Source: Malachius bipustulatus
Taxonomy: Eukaryota; Arthropoda; Insecta; Coleoptera; Melyridae
Direction of reading: 5' to 3'
DNA length: 64,000 nt
NCBI GenBank assembly: GCA_910589415.1
Contig: OU342635.1
Span: 36,668,929-36,732,928, forward strand
Both the position numbers and the translations under genes were made by a program. How positions within the stretch are numbered: the stretch's first letter is position 1; every line of letters begins with the position of its first letter. A model generated the notes under the pieces. It had not been told where the DNA came from. It saw only the letters and a program-made list of their open reading frames with translations, and made no database searches. This document shows, piece by piece, positions 9,820 through 21,063 of this stretch.

Positions 9820-12640
9820 CTTTGATTAAGAAACTCCCCCTGTCCTATATATTTTCCAAAATCCCTGAAGAGGAGACCTTCAAAAAATTCATCGGTGTTT
9901 ATAACCTAACCATTGACAGGAAATTGAATGGAACTGCATTGTCAAGAAATAATTAGTTTGAGGGTAAGATGTTATCAACTCATGCCAAAAAACGTAGTCT
10001 TTTATTCCTGAATCCGGGATCAAATTATTGGCGAAGATATTGGAATTTCATAGGAGATAAACGACTGAAATATTGTAATCTCGCTAGATAGGTAAAACTA
10101 GTCTCAATAACCAATCTCACATTCAGATTTTATTACAGTCGGGTAGGTATACAATAACAGTAAGTATAAGGTAATTCAAGAGATCCTTTGCATGTAGAAT
10201 ACCCACAAAGGAAACCTCGGATAAATCAGCTAAGTATATTCATGTTATCTGGACATTTATTGGCCAGACCAGGAGAATAATAACACGCTCACCAAACCGA
10301 GTATTTCCTCTGGAAGAAACGCGTTCGGTACACTCGAGCTCTCCTCCATTGTATTTCTAACCCATCCGCTTAATCCTCTACACGCACAAATAATCAATAA
10401 TCAGCCGGATCCGCCGCCCAGCTATCAATAACTCCGGTGTAATCCGCCCACGAGCCTTTCATTTGCCTTGCGATATCAAGTCCCATTGTGTTTCCATTTG
10501 TTAAAAAAATATTCCCCTCGATTTGCGGATTGCGTGCGCGATGCCTGTGCTCTCTTATGTCGAGGATCCCATGCCCGGAAGGCGCTCAGATGCTGATTGA
10601 TTGCATTGTCTGGAGCTTTATACCGTCATATTGTACCGTCGGGTGATATAAAAGCAGCAATCCCTAAAACAGTGGAGGAGATAACATCTATATTGAAATA
10701 CGGAGCAACCCTTTTAAGTTGCCTCTCACCTATAAAAAGAAAATCTCTCCAATAATATAGGTATTAAGCGTATCATCTTGTGATAACGTAATTGTATCAA
10801 TTCGTTCGAAGTGATAGGTGAAAAGCGAACAGAGCTGTCAATGAGCTTAATTTATATTCAAAACTTCTCCAACGTCTTGCATGAAACGCCAACTCCCTCT
10901 CTAAAAGGTTTTCCAATATAGGAACTCTCTAACTTTGACAGTATACACAATAGTGGCCGTGCTGATGGTGAAGATACAACTGTCAAATTTTGAGGTTATA
11001 GTGTAGTGTAGTGTAAAGTGTAATTTTTACATAAACGATACATCATAGCCCCGACTGTTGAGCAAATCCCTGCCTGCATCCTAACAAAATTGAATTGACC
11101 CAGAAACTGAAGGCCAACGACCATAGGTGCAGAGTCGAGCATTTTTTGACTGATGGACGTTTTTTTCTGACGAGGTCCATTTTTGGATGTTTAAAGTTCA
11201 AGCGTCCTTAATGGAAAACCCTTTATATCCTTAGTTATCCTTGAAGCTTTTTAAGGAGATTTAGGATTGTCTCCATGACAGTCCTTCTGCGTATGCTCTC
11301 TCAGGTCGCTCGGAGAAGAAGACCTAGAATTTTCTACCTATATGCCACTAGCGACGTAATAATAAAACGCATTTTTTACTCTTTTGCATAGTTCGATAAA
11401 CGTTCTTTGAAGATATCCTTAGAATAATTTTGAAGATACCCTGTACAAACAGCATAATCTATTTTAACATGTTTGTAAGGAAAATGCAAAATTCTCCATA
11501 AATTCTACAATAATTCAAAAGATTGTGTACATACAAACAAGAAAAGGTAAATCATCAGGGGCATCAGGAAACAGAACTTTTTTTACTATTATTTGATGGA
11601 AAATAAGTATTGGCTGTGAGAGACTTCTTGTGGAAATTTTAATGAGTGCCAATGGATTAAATGAATAGATCAGGCTCTTATAGGTACCGGCAGGTATAAT
11701 AGGAATGTAAGAGACGAGATGCTACTTTTTTCTCTCTTTTATCTCTATCCAGTACCGGTAAAATTAAACTCTGAGGCCTCCCACACCGAAGAACTCGATG
11801 ACCAATTAAAAATTGCCTCACTCCGGTTTACCTGGAACCATATGAGATGTTCCGACCAACCATAAGCTAGCCGGCGACGTTGATTAATCGTTTCTGATGT
11901 CACAGATTCGTTATTTCAGGTTTCAGGTCCAATCTTGGATAACGATATGGCGTCATGGTTCATATAAGGAACCGTATCTGTATATGCTTTACGGTGTAGA
12001 TTCATGGTAGGTATGATTAAATTAAATTTCGGTTTAACTTTTTCAACAACAATTTCTGTAAATAGATTTTTTATAAGAGTTGTCATCGAAATCTCTGATG
12101 ATATCATGTAACCATTTAGCACAACTTTCCAAAATTAGATATTTTTCTATTCTTCAATTTTCAACCAGAAATGTATGGTATAGAAAAAAGCAAAAAAAAT
12201 ATTTCTGATAGTCAAATCGGCATAGAACGATCTCTAACCCTATTCTTTATATGGTTAATTCCTCAGCACCAAATTGCGATTCCCATGACGCTGGCCAAGT
12301 CTGCGCTAATACAATAAAATAAAATATAAAATATCTGGAGTTATGTTATTCTTCTCCTCTATACCTATTAAGAACGCCATCTTTTGGTTAACTTACATAA
12401 TTTTAACGCGATCATCATTAATGTCAAATGCTTCCCAATTTACAACTCAAAAAGAATAAAAATCTACGAAGACACTGCACACCGACCAAGACCATAAAAC
12501 AAACCATAATTCAGGCGAGTCATTTGATATTTACAAACATCCCGTCGAGAGGAATAACAGGAACATGCAATACGGGTGAGTCCTGCCACCCCTTGACGTC
12601 GGTTTTAATTTAGAGGAGCATACTCACTTGCCGGCGAGGC
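9820..12640. other. Gene-free stretch with possible regulatory islands
   Basis: No coding sequence is recognisable. A non-repetitive, GC-richer island at about 10260-10660 contains well-balanced sequence that differs from the AT-rich flanks, and a similar one lies at 11750-11900. Such islands are candidates for enhancers or conserved noncoding elements. The run GTAGTGTAGTGTA at about 11004 is a small tandem repeat. Minus ORF 11916-12122 and plus ORF 12428-12613 show no family features. Confidence 0.4.
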
Positions 12641-12641
12641 A

Positions 12642-12665
12642 AAAACCCCCCCCCCCCCCCCCCCT
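12642..12665. repeat. Poly(C) tract
   Basis: An almost uninterrupted run of more than 20 C residues is followed by CTCCCGG. It sits at the edge of a GC-rich island. Tracts of this kind are length-variable and can form i-motif or G-quadruplex structures on the two strands. The exact length in an assembly should be treated with caution. Confidence 0.85.
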
Positions 12666-12840
12666 CCCGGCCACGAGACCGGGCTACATCTAGAGTCCCT
12701 CTATATAGCATGCCGTCATTAACCGGGACGAGCTTTTACTGCTCCCGTCGTATAAAAGCTCCAGTATATGGGAGATGCCGCGGGAAAGGTTCATTCTCAT
12801 CTAAGAGATGTCGAATGTGCGTGAGGCAACTTATTTTTAA
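12666..12840 (+). promoter_or_regulatory. Candidate core promoter with TATA box
   Basis: A GC-rich patch contains TATAAAAG at 12751-12758 and a possible initiator TCATT at about 12791, roughly 40 bp downstream, which is longer than the usual spacing of about 30. The TATA box also lies in an inverted repeat (GAGCTTTT with AAAAGCTC), so it may instead be part of a hairpin. No ORF follows directly. The call rests on motif and composition only. Confidence 0.3.
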
Positions 12841-14150
12841 CTCTTTTGCACTGTACTGTCAACCCTTCAATAAACTCCAAAAATAAACAGCAAACAGGGG
12901 CTCGTGATGCTTGTAAGAGCACCGGTAATCAGATTTAGATCCTAATTGAAAATCAAGAGACAATTGCAAGAAGTCAGTTGTCAGAAGCGTTCAAGATGGT
13001 CTACCTTCTAAAAAAAGTAAAAAAAACCCTTTACATCAAATGCACCAAACATGTCTCTTACATCATGTATATAGACTGAACAATAATGCATGCTCATGCA
13101 TTTCTCCAAAATGACGAAACTATTCTATTTCTAGGGCATAATTCCGTCGACTGAAAAATTAATATGGTTATCACGTCGGTACACATATGGCAGCCAATGG
13201 GGGTAATTTTCAGATTTGCAAAGTCTGCTGCATCCATCAAGATTTGAAGACTGCAAGAAGCATCGTCGGTTCTTATGATTTGTTGGTTGTATCCGGTTAT
13301 ATGGTGAATATGAACACTATTTCTTTGAAGATCTTACATAACAACGCTCAAAAACAACGTTTAGAAAACTTTGACATATGAACTATTTGTCAGCTCTGGA
13401 GGAAAATCATTTTTCCTCGAAGATAATATATGGGAAGATATGACGTAAAAGTGGCAACAAAGAAGTGGAGTTTTATGAAAGTAGTTTATCTGACTAGGTA
13501 TACACCGAAATTTTGCATTGGTATGACAGCTGCAGAACCACAGTCCACAGCTGTCATCAAAGTTACTTTTTGAGATTTTTCAAAATATTCTTTACCAACT
13601 GGGGAAATTGGTCTGTGTTTGTTATTTGAGTTGATTAGGTTGAAAATTAGAAAAAAAACTACTGATTTGAAGAAATTTGACCTGAAGGAAACTTGATGAA
13701 AATGTGAAGATGGTAAAGAGATCCAGTTTTTGCGAAAACTATGGAAACCAAGTTTAATTTTTATGGCAAGTTTCAAGTGTGAGAGATGTTTTTTCGATCA
13801 TATGACATTTCTTTTGATTCTGCCTTTATGACCAAACTAGAAATCTTGTTGGACACTAGTTTGATTCTAGTATCTGCCACTTATGCTGATTATCTAATGA
13901 AGTACACCACGTAATTCCATGCAGTAGGTACTGAATATATGGAAAACATTCGGAAGATGATCACATCTCCGCTTAAAAAAATAATTTGTTCCTAACACAG
14001 TGTCCTGCAGGACACGTTCACGATCTCAAATAATCCATTATAACCTATACACCTGCTTCATTTTTAATTGAAATTATTTTATAAATTTTTTTTATGGTAA
14101 TACATTGACCATACAATTTCTGCATCCTCCTAATGATCATAATGCGTTCT
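12841..14150. other. Gene-free stretch
   Basis: Short open frames at 13187-13381 (plus) and 13486-13776 (minus) have no recognised motif. A perfect 16-bp palindrome, GTGTCCTGCAGGACAC, lies at 14000-14015. The rest is AT-rich with no visible repeats. Confidence 0.45.
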
Positions 14151-14520
14151 TCTCGTACATATGATTGGCCCTGGATGGAAGAAAAGAGATCACAGAGAGG
14201 GTAGCGGTGATGAGGGAGTCTTTCCCCCGCGAGAGACTGAAGAGTGGGCGTGTCTGAGGGAATAAATCAGCAACCGCACCGCCAAGAGAGCACCGTATAT
14301 TCCACTTGTCTCTTTCTCTATGACTCCTGTACGTATAGGGGATTTTCCCTTGACTTATCCAGCTCCCGGCTCTCCTGTCCTCTCTCCCAATGACTGCAAA
14401 GCTTTCCTGTTTTCAGGAATCCGTGTTATCATTGATGACCAAGAACAACAACATAAAGCTGCCCTTATGCCCTTGGGGTCGTTTTTTCCTTTCTTATTAA
14501 AGTGACTGCGTATCTACTAC
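14150..14520. promoter_or_regulatory. GC-richer island, possible regulatory element
   Basis: Between 14200 and 14480 the composition rises towards equal AT and GC, with pyrimidine-rich CTCTTTCTCT-type tracts and the CCCCCGCGAG block. The open frame at 14320-14505 has no family features. The pattern resembles islands at 10.3, 26.4, 28.8, 44.0 and 47.6 kb and may reflect selection on noncoding sequence. No specific factor site is diagnostic. Confidence 0.25.
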
Positions 14521-14719
14521 TACTACTATGAATAATATTTTCGGGATTCTGGAGTTGAGAGCGTTTAATTATTTATTAGATCCTGTCTATGGGAGACTAC
14601 AAGCTAAATTGTTACGTCAGGTCTCAATTTATTATTGCTTATTGGCTCTGCGGACGATCTTCATGCCAATAATTGGCTTTCTTTTTTCAAAAAGAAGTAA
14701 GATTGGTCTTAAATATGTT

Positions 14720-14800
14720 TTATAGAGGAACACAACACGCAAGGTACTAGTGGGATTTGAACCCACGCGGTGACAGAGTCAATCGCGTTGACATTTCGCA
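14720..14800 (-). mobile_element. tRNA-related SINE fragment
   Basis: On the minus strand a perfect T-arm is seen: a 5-bp GTGGG/CCCAC stem around TTCAAAT (14750-14766), containing the RNA polymerase III B box GGTTCAAATCC at 14753-14763. The flanking words TTTATAGA-GAACACAA and CAAGG match the body of the better-preserved copy at 36457-36650 in the same order. A recognisable A box is not preserved, so this copy is truncated or strongly diverged. An intact tRNA gene is excluded by the missing D-arm and anticodon stem. Confidence 0.6.
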
Positions 14801-14829
14801 TGTTCTTAAAACATTGCCCGGATGATGAA

Positions 14830-15370
14830 TTGCTTCGCGATAGATAAGGGATGTTGCAACATTCCCGTGACAACAAATCAATCTTTCAATAAGATCAGCT
14901 AATGAACAGAAAATTCTCGGTTGTAGCTAATATGCCGAGGTAATAACAATAATCAATCGGAATTTATATGCAGTTTATAACTGTTTCATATCAAAAAATG
15001 ATTAACAGGAATGATGGATGGATTGACGGCGTCAGCAACAAGAGAAGCGAGCTTGATCACAGTAATTTGCCCATCACCTGATGGCCGCGATGTCCTATCG
15101 CCGATGATGATGTGTATAGGTACCTACGTTCCCGGAGTATTTATTCGACCGGTCTCGACGATGGTCAAGATGGTCGACTCGCTGCAATTATGCGGTCATT
15201 TTAATGTACCAGAATTGGGCAATTTGTGTCCTAGCTTTGTACCGCACCAAATTGGAGGCATGCACAATTTATAAATACGCGAGTGCGGTGAGAAAATTCC
15301 TGCGAAGGAGGATTATTAAAATATGTATTACAAGACAATCAGGTAGGTACTTATTATTCTGCCTTTTCTA
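14830..15370. other. Gene-free stretch
   Basis: Overlapping short plus-strand frames (15011-15274, 15204-15410) contain no domain I can name. TAGGTACCTA-type words occur at about 15118. Confidence 0.45.
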
Positions 15371-15562
15371 CAGGGTGCTCACATATTGTGACTTTCTTTT
15401 CAACAGCTAGCTCAGGAAAGACTTTTCCTGAGGGTTGAAAATAAAAAATAAATCCTGAAGCAATCGTTTCAAACGTTAATTCTAAAGTTATAGGTACAGT
15501 GAGCGGGTAAATTTTTGAATCAAGTCTTTTAAATTGGACACCATGTAGGTACCTATATATCA

Positions 15563-15677
15563 TTACATTTTGATATTGTCTTAGAAAACTCAATTAAAAG
15601 TTATAAAGAAGTGAAAATCGTAATTTTCCGTTTTTAACCATTCTTATTGAGTTTTCTGAGACAATATCAAAATGCAA
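15563..15677. repeat. Inverted repeat, 32-bp arms
   Basis: The arm at 15563-15594, which includes TTGATATTGTCTTAGAAAAC, is mirrored at 15646-15677 with only two or three mismatches. The loop carries GTGAAAATCG, similar to the middle of the 19.4-20.2 kb foldback. ACAGGGT at about 15372 and ACCCTGT at about 15742 on either side may be the outer ends of the same element. It is noncoding. Confidence 0.65.
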
Positions 15678-15914
15678 TAAATTACAGGAAGTCCCATTAA
15701 AAAAATATATATAATGCATATTGTTATTACTGTGTCAAAGAATACCCTGTATAATAAAATATAATGTTAGAAGAAATTAAATTATATTTAAAAATGGGGC
15801 TTTTTTTTCTTTTTTTCGCAAAGCTCAAAATTTAAAGATTTATGGAATTGGTTTCATAAATCATAATTTAGTCGCTCACTGTATAGGGAAAAGTACTCGT
15901 CATGCACAGAATAT

Positions 15915-15934
15915 GTACTCCTATGTAGGAGTAC
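15915..15934. repeat. Perfect 20-base palindromic hairpin
   Basis: GTACTCCTA and TAGGAGTAC flank a TG spacer. The site could be a small hairpin or a chance palindrome. It lies just outside the preceding inverted-repeat region. Confidence 0.6.
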
Positions 15935-15939
15935 TTTTA

Positions 15940-17100
15940 TTGTATACATAGTGTTCTTAAACAATAATTATAAAAGCGGTAAAAATCTCAAAAATGTTTT
16001 TATTCTTTCGTACAATTCGATAAAGAAGTTCATCTTTCAGGCTAGTCTGATAATAATTTTAAGCATGAAATATCGTCACAGACCAAGTCCTATACCAACA
16101 TTACACTGTAATGACTGGAAATCTGTTTTTACATTAACCATACCTACCAATCCAAAAAACTTGCTCTATATATACATATACAGGTATACCCACAGATTCC
16201 CATTATGATAAAATATGTTAATCCAATAATTTTGGATATCTTAATGTAATCAATCCGTGACATAATAACTTCAGTTTCTTGTCCAAGATTATATCCAAGG
16301 AAATAAGCACATTTATATATAGCTATCTTAAACGATTATCGATAAGTCGATAACTAAGATAAATGAGCAATTACAAATTAATTGATTTCAGGCTTAATTT
16401 CTGTGAGAATTATTTTCGTTACCCTATTACCATTACCGGCAAGTTATTAATAAAAATTCCTAAAGACCATGAGACTTTCATTTATTTCATCGTTTTACAT
16501 CCTCTTACATAAAGCTAATTGAATTCTGATCAAGTTTGATAATGTGCAATTTATTCAAATTACAATCAATGGTTCTCATAGAACTCTTCGCGCGGTGTTG
16601 TCGTAACCGAAAAACCTCTCCCAGCTTGATCAATTTTTTATGTGTAATTTCATCGATCAGTTGGCAACAGGGCTTTGGTAGTCTTTTTGTATACGTGATT
16701 GCATGTATGAGGGTGAGCCCGTGGATTTATAGGACCGGTTAAGACGAATCGAAGGCATTTAATTATTTCTATATAAGTCGATATAACTGGAGGTGTTTCT
16801 ATCTGACAGTGTCCTGTATCTTTCGTAATAAATAATCCAAGTCCGAAGTGCTTGCCTATGCCGGATTCCCACATTCATAAATATTGCCCTGATCTAACAG
16901 GCCCTGATTTATGGTCGTTGTTGTTCATCGGTTACTAGTGATAATATCACTTTTATTAGATTCATTAAAAAAGTGGTAAATTGTCTTCCACTCCACTTTA
17001 TTTATAAGTCTGCAAAAATGTTAACGAATAAAAATTAGTCACAATATTGTAGTTATTTCGCTTGAAAACTAATATACTACACTTAGTTAAACTATTTTTT
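15940..17100. other. Gene-free stretch with a DRE-like site
   Basis: AT-rich DNA without coding signal. TATCGATA at 16337-16344 matches the DNA replication-related element core bound by DREF in Drosophila. A second TATCGATA lies near 56076. Short open frames at 16536-16742 and 16650-16874 overlap on opposite strands and are not credible genes. Confidence 0.35.
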
Positions 17101-17216
17101 CTCTAACATTGAACCCTGAGGAACATCATCACGATCAGGCTAGGTCAATTCGAGTAAAGTGATATGTGATAATTTCTATTTCTTCAAGAAAAGCAGTCTA
17201 TAAATAAAAGGGTATA

Positions 17217-18061
17217 CAGTGTGTGTCACAGCCATGGTACACCCCCTTTTTTTTCTTTATTTTCTGAGATAATTTTTTGAAATTTGGTACGTCGCATATT
17301 CTCGATAGAGCGCACTTTTTAGCAGAAAATTGAATTTTTTCCCACATCCGGTTTTTCCGGAAATGTTACCAACTTTTTATTTTTAAATGGGACACCCTAT
17401 ATACTATTATACTTTTGGATTCTATACATTTGTACGAATCCAACAATACCACATAAGTGCCATTTTAAATGTCAAATTTGTTTTTATTTAATTTTTTATT
17501 TCTCAATTATAGTGTGCCATGACTATTTCGTTTTACTCTAATTGGATCATCTAATGCTAGAGAAATCGAATTTTTGTTCAAAGTACTAAAATAAGCGATT
17601 TATGGATAAATTATGCGCGCACCGGAATGCTTTTTTGAGCTGGATTCATTTTTTTCAAATGGTACCATATTGGTACCGAGGTACCATCTACTAGTACTCT
17701 TAATAAGGGACATTTTGGTGTACCCATTTTGCATCTGTGATGAACACAACTGAAGTCATGGCACACTATAATTGAGAATAAAAAAATTAAATAAAAACAA
17801 ATGTGACATTTAAAATGGTACTTATGTGGTATTGTTGGATTCGTACAAATGTATAGAATCCAAAAATATAATAATATATAGGGTGTCCCATTTAAAAATA
17901 TAAAGTTGGTAACATTTCCGGAAAAACCGGATTTGGGAAAAAATTCAATTTTCTGCTAAAAGGTGCGCTCTATCGAGAATATGCGACGTACCAAATTTCA
18001 AAAAATTATCTCAAAAAATAAAGAAAAAAAAGGGGGTGTACCATGCCAGTGACACACACTG
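17217..18061. mobile_element. Foldback MITE, mariner-like ends, copy 1
   Basis: The element begins CAGTGTGTGTCAC and ends GTGACACACACTG, directly flanked by TA on both sides (17215-17216 and 18062-18063). That is the target duplication of Tc1/mariner transposons. The two arms are inverted copies of roughly 320 bp, including the shared TTTCCGGAAAAACCGGAT and GGGTGTCCCATTTAAA blocks. The central 200 bp includes several GGTACC sites. There is no transposase ORF, so it would need one in trans. A second, closely similar copy occupies 41970-42819. Confidence 0.85.
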
Positions 18062-18063
18062 TA

Positions 18064-18925
18064 GATTAGGGTTGATTGTTTCTTTCAAACTCAACTTGCT
18101 TGAATGTTCAAATTATTTTTTTGGGCGTAAGATTGAACCCTGAGGAACAACATAACACCAAGTTCAGGTCATCCTCTTTTTCTTAAAAATAATGAAAAAA
18201 TCCTGACCAACTTCTTAGGTGAAATTATATTTTATTATAACTTATAAAAAAAACATGAATTATTTAAATACAGCTTCATACAAGCATTTTGATTATTTTT
18301 AAGAATAGCAGATGTTGTTAATGGGAAAAGAACTAATAAAAAACTCCGCTTTAAAAAGAAATCTTCGTAAATGCAGGTGCACTTTCATACTTACAGTAAC
18401 GATATTGCTGTTTAAAAAGCACGTAGTTTATGAAACCTTGTTGAATCTAACAATATAATGAGAACCTTCAAGTTTACTACGCTCATATACAGGTAATGCA
18501 CTCTCCTGCTTGGATTGATTATTCGATTATCCTTCTATACATAGTCGCAAATTGGCAGATCTGGTCCCGTTTCTCGGGTAATGAAAACTCATTCCTGGCA
18601 ACGATAACGCATAAATTGTGGCACAATGTGGCATAGATAATCTGATAGCATCGTCCAATTCTAAGATCATTTATCAAGTGGTAATTTTACGCTATTAATT
18701 CCATTACAGATAGCAACTATTAGTTTAGACGGTAAGATGGGAATTACAGAAGAATGGGGAAATTACTTTATACCTACACTATATACAGCATTAACAGCGG
18801 ATTTACAACAATATTGATTAGCTTTACCGGTATTAAAAACAGATTTTGTTTCAGTATAACTACCTACCTATCTCATGTAGTAAAACTGATAATCCAGGGA
18901 AACTTCATGGCAAGATGAGAAGACA
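18064..18925. other. Gene-free stretch beside foldback cluster
   Basis: AT-rich sequence. At 18132-18148 the word ATTGAACCCTGAGGAAC repeats 17108-17124, on the other side of the foldback. Read on the minus strand both give VPQGS, the start of a reverse-transcriptase motif. Neither has enough flanking similarity for an annotation. Confidence 0.4.
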
Positions 18926-19383
18926 TTATACAGGGTGATGAAAATTTTCAGATTTTTCAGATTTTTCATCACCCTGTATAACAATTTCATCCACATCATA
19001 GGATACCTTGTAAAAAGTTAAGATAGAGACATGTAAACCTTTTTCTGCTGTCTTGAGCCGTTTTCATTGTAAACTGTTTTGAAAATGGAAAATGGCAATT
19101 TTCACTTGTTTATAACTCAAAAACTATTCACATTATACTGAAACTGTGAAAACCATTCTTACTGATTTTTTTCAGATAATCTGAAAATGTAATAATATAT
19201 AGGGTGTCCTATTTAAAATAACAAAGTTGTAAGGCGTACAGCGATATTGGGCCATCCTGTGTAGCTGAAAATTATTTTAGGTTGAAGGTCTCTTCAAACC
19301 ATACAATTTTTAACCCTCATCTTTTTTTATAGCTTCAAAATTGAAGCTGCCAGAGAAGAATCCCGCACTAATGGGACACCCGG
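18926..19383. mobile_element. Single arm of the TATACAGGGT foldback family
   Basis: A hairpin with 19-bp arms (TTATACAGGGTGATGAAAA at 18926 and its complement ending at 18981) leads into sequence that closely parallels 19840-20110 in the same orientation. It includes the words AAGTTAAGATAG, GTTTATAACTCA and GCGTACAGCGATATTGGGCC. It is therefore a third, partial copy next to the complete palindrome at 19384-20242. The last ~110 bp before 19383 differ from that palindrome. Confidence 0.7.
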
Positions 19384-20242
19384 TATACAGGGTAAGTCAT
19401 TGATATGGGAAAGCTCGATTGCACCTACACCATTAAAGATATCGAAATGAACCAAAAAGTGCTGTAAATGGGAGGGTAAAGTGCAGTTTGTAAAATTATT
19501 TTCAGATACACAGGATGGCCCAATATCGCTGTACACGCCATACAACTTTGTTATTTTAAATGGGACACCCTCTATATTATTACATCTTCAGATTGTTTGA
19601 GAAAAATTAAAAAGAATGGTTTGTAAAGTTGAAGTTTGTAGTGAGCGATTTATGAGTTATAAACAAATGAAAATCGCGATTTTTCATTTTCAAAGCAGCT
19701 TATATTGAAAACGGCTCGAGATATGGAAAAACGGTTTACATGTCCCTATCTTAACTTTTAATTTGGTATCCTATCATGTAGCTGAAATTTTTATACCGAG
19801 TGATGAAAATAACCAAATTTTTTACCACTCTGTATAAAAATTTCATCCATCCAATAGGATACCGCTTGAAAAGTTAAGATAGGAACATGTAAGCCGTTTT
19901 CCTCTATCTTGAGCTGTTTTTAATAAAAGCTGCTTTGAAAATGGAAAATCGCGATTTTCATTTGTTTATAACTCATAAATCGCTCATTACAAACTTCAAC
20001 TTTACAAACCATTCTTTTTTACTTTTCTCAAATAATCTGAAGATGTAATAATATAGAGGGTGTCCTATTTTAAATAACAAAGTTGTATGGCGTACAGCGA
20101 TATTGGGCCATCCTGTGTATCTGAAAATAATTTTACAAACTGCACTTTACCCTCCCATTTACAGCACTTTTTGGTTCATTTCGATATCTTTAATGGTGTA
20201 GGTGCAATCGAGCTTTCCCATATCAATGACTTACCCTGTATA
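19384..20242. mobile_element. Complete foldback element, TATACAGGGTAAG ends
   Basis: The termini TATACAGGGTAAGTCAT and its complement bound two arms of about 400 bp that are nearly perfect inverted copies about a centre at 19813. The centre is a short spacer between TTATACCGAGTGATG and CACTCTGTATAAA. The two mirrored open frames (19327-19545 minus and 20087-20278 plus) have almost the same translation because each reads the same arm. They are not genes. TA dinucleotides flank the ends. Confidence 0.82.
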
Positions 20243-20249
20243 TATAATA

Positions 20250-20790
20250 AGAAGGACAGTATACGTATAAACGTATAATACAAAGACACAAAAGAAGAAA
20301 ATTTTAAATTAAACGATTTCTGCTCGAATTTTTTGCTTATCGTGACTATAGAATAAAAAATAAAATAATTGGTGCCAGTATTGTCAATTTACGCTCACAC
20401 CTGCACGTTACTCTTATACTGTCACCTGTTTGCTCGTCATAATGTCATGAAGAGTGTCTGGTCCCAGTCATGAATTTTATAACTGGGCTTAATAAGTACT
20501 CGTACTTACCTATACTTAAATCGTATGTAAAAGTGTGGATCATTCATGAAGGACATGTGAAGATATCAAATGATACTCAAATAAGTGACAGGTCATTTTC
20601 ATACAAAATGAACTTATTGTGTCTCGGCGAGTTTTCATTCCCAATTATAGCAGCCGACTCTCAGGTTTACCTTTTTTTCTTAAATTTGTCTTTTAATATT
20701 TTTTACTGACTATTTCCTTTTGCTACTTACATTTGAATAATTTTTAATTATTTTACCAAACAATTTCAGGGGTAGTAGTTTTCAGACGTG
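20250..20790. other. Gene-free stretch
   Basis: No element ends or coding motifs were found. The open frame at 20470-20709 is AT-rich and unrecognised. Confidence 0.45.
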
Positions 20791-20799
20791 TCTAAAGAT

Positions 20800-20960
20800 C
20801 TCATAAACATTTAAATCATGGACGTTAATTAAACTAATTGTACCACCGCCACCACGATGAATCCACCTGTTTCCAAAGTGAATTAATTCACTAACGCAAT
20901 GCTTCCTGAATGAGAGGGTGCACCATCCTGCTGGAACCACAATTTTTGGTATATGAAGTA
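20800..20960 (-). pseudogene. Tc1/mariner-type transposase fragment
   Basis: The minus strand reads WFQQDGAPSHSGSIAL and then, after a frameshift, FGNRWIHRGGG and VHDLN. Insect DDE transposases of the IS630/Tc1/mariner group typically have a QQDGAPPH motif with the second catalytic aspartate, followed by a WIGRGGP-like block and SPDLNPLDF. The second aspartate is retained and SPDL has become VHDL. Nothing of the N-terminal DNA-binding region or the first and last parts of the catalytic core is recognisable, so this is a relic of about 50 residues. It lies directly downstream of the gypsy pol relic on the same strand, which probably reflects nested insertion. Confidence 0.6.
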
Positions 20961-21063
20961 AGGAACACTATCGAGCTTAGTGGAGCTATGAAAATACTAT
21001 ACAGAATTTGAAAACAAAATTGGAAGCCGCTGATTTTTGATTATTCCTGCTTTAAAATTTACT

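Noticed and set aside
14750..14766. Possible tRNA gene on the minus strand
   Set aside because: Only the T-arm is tRNA-like; no D-arm, anticodon stem or acceptor stem is present.
19327..20278. Two ORFs with nearly identical translations, apparently a duplicated gene
   Set aside because: They are the two inverted arms of one foldback element read from opposite strands.
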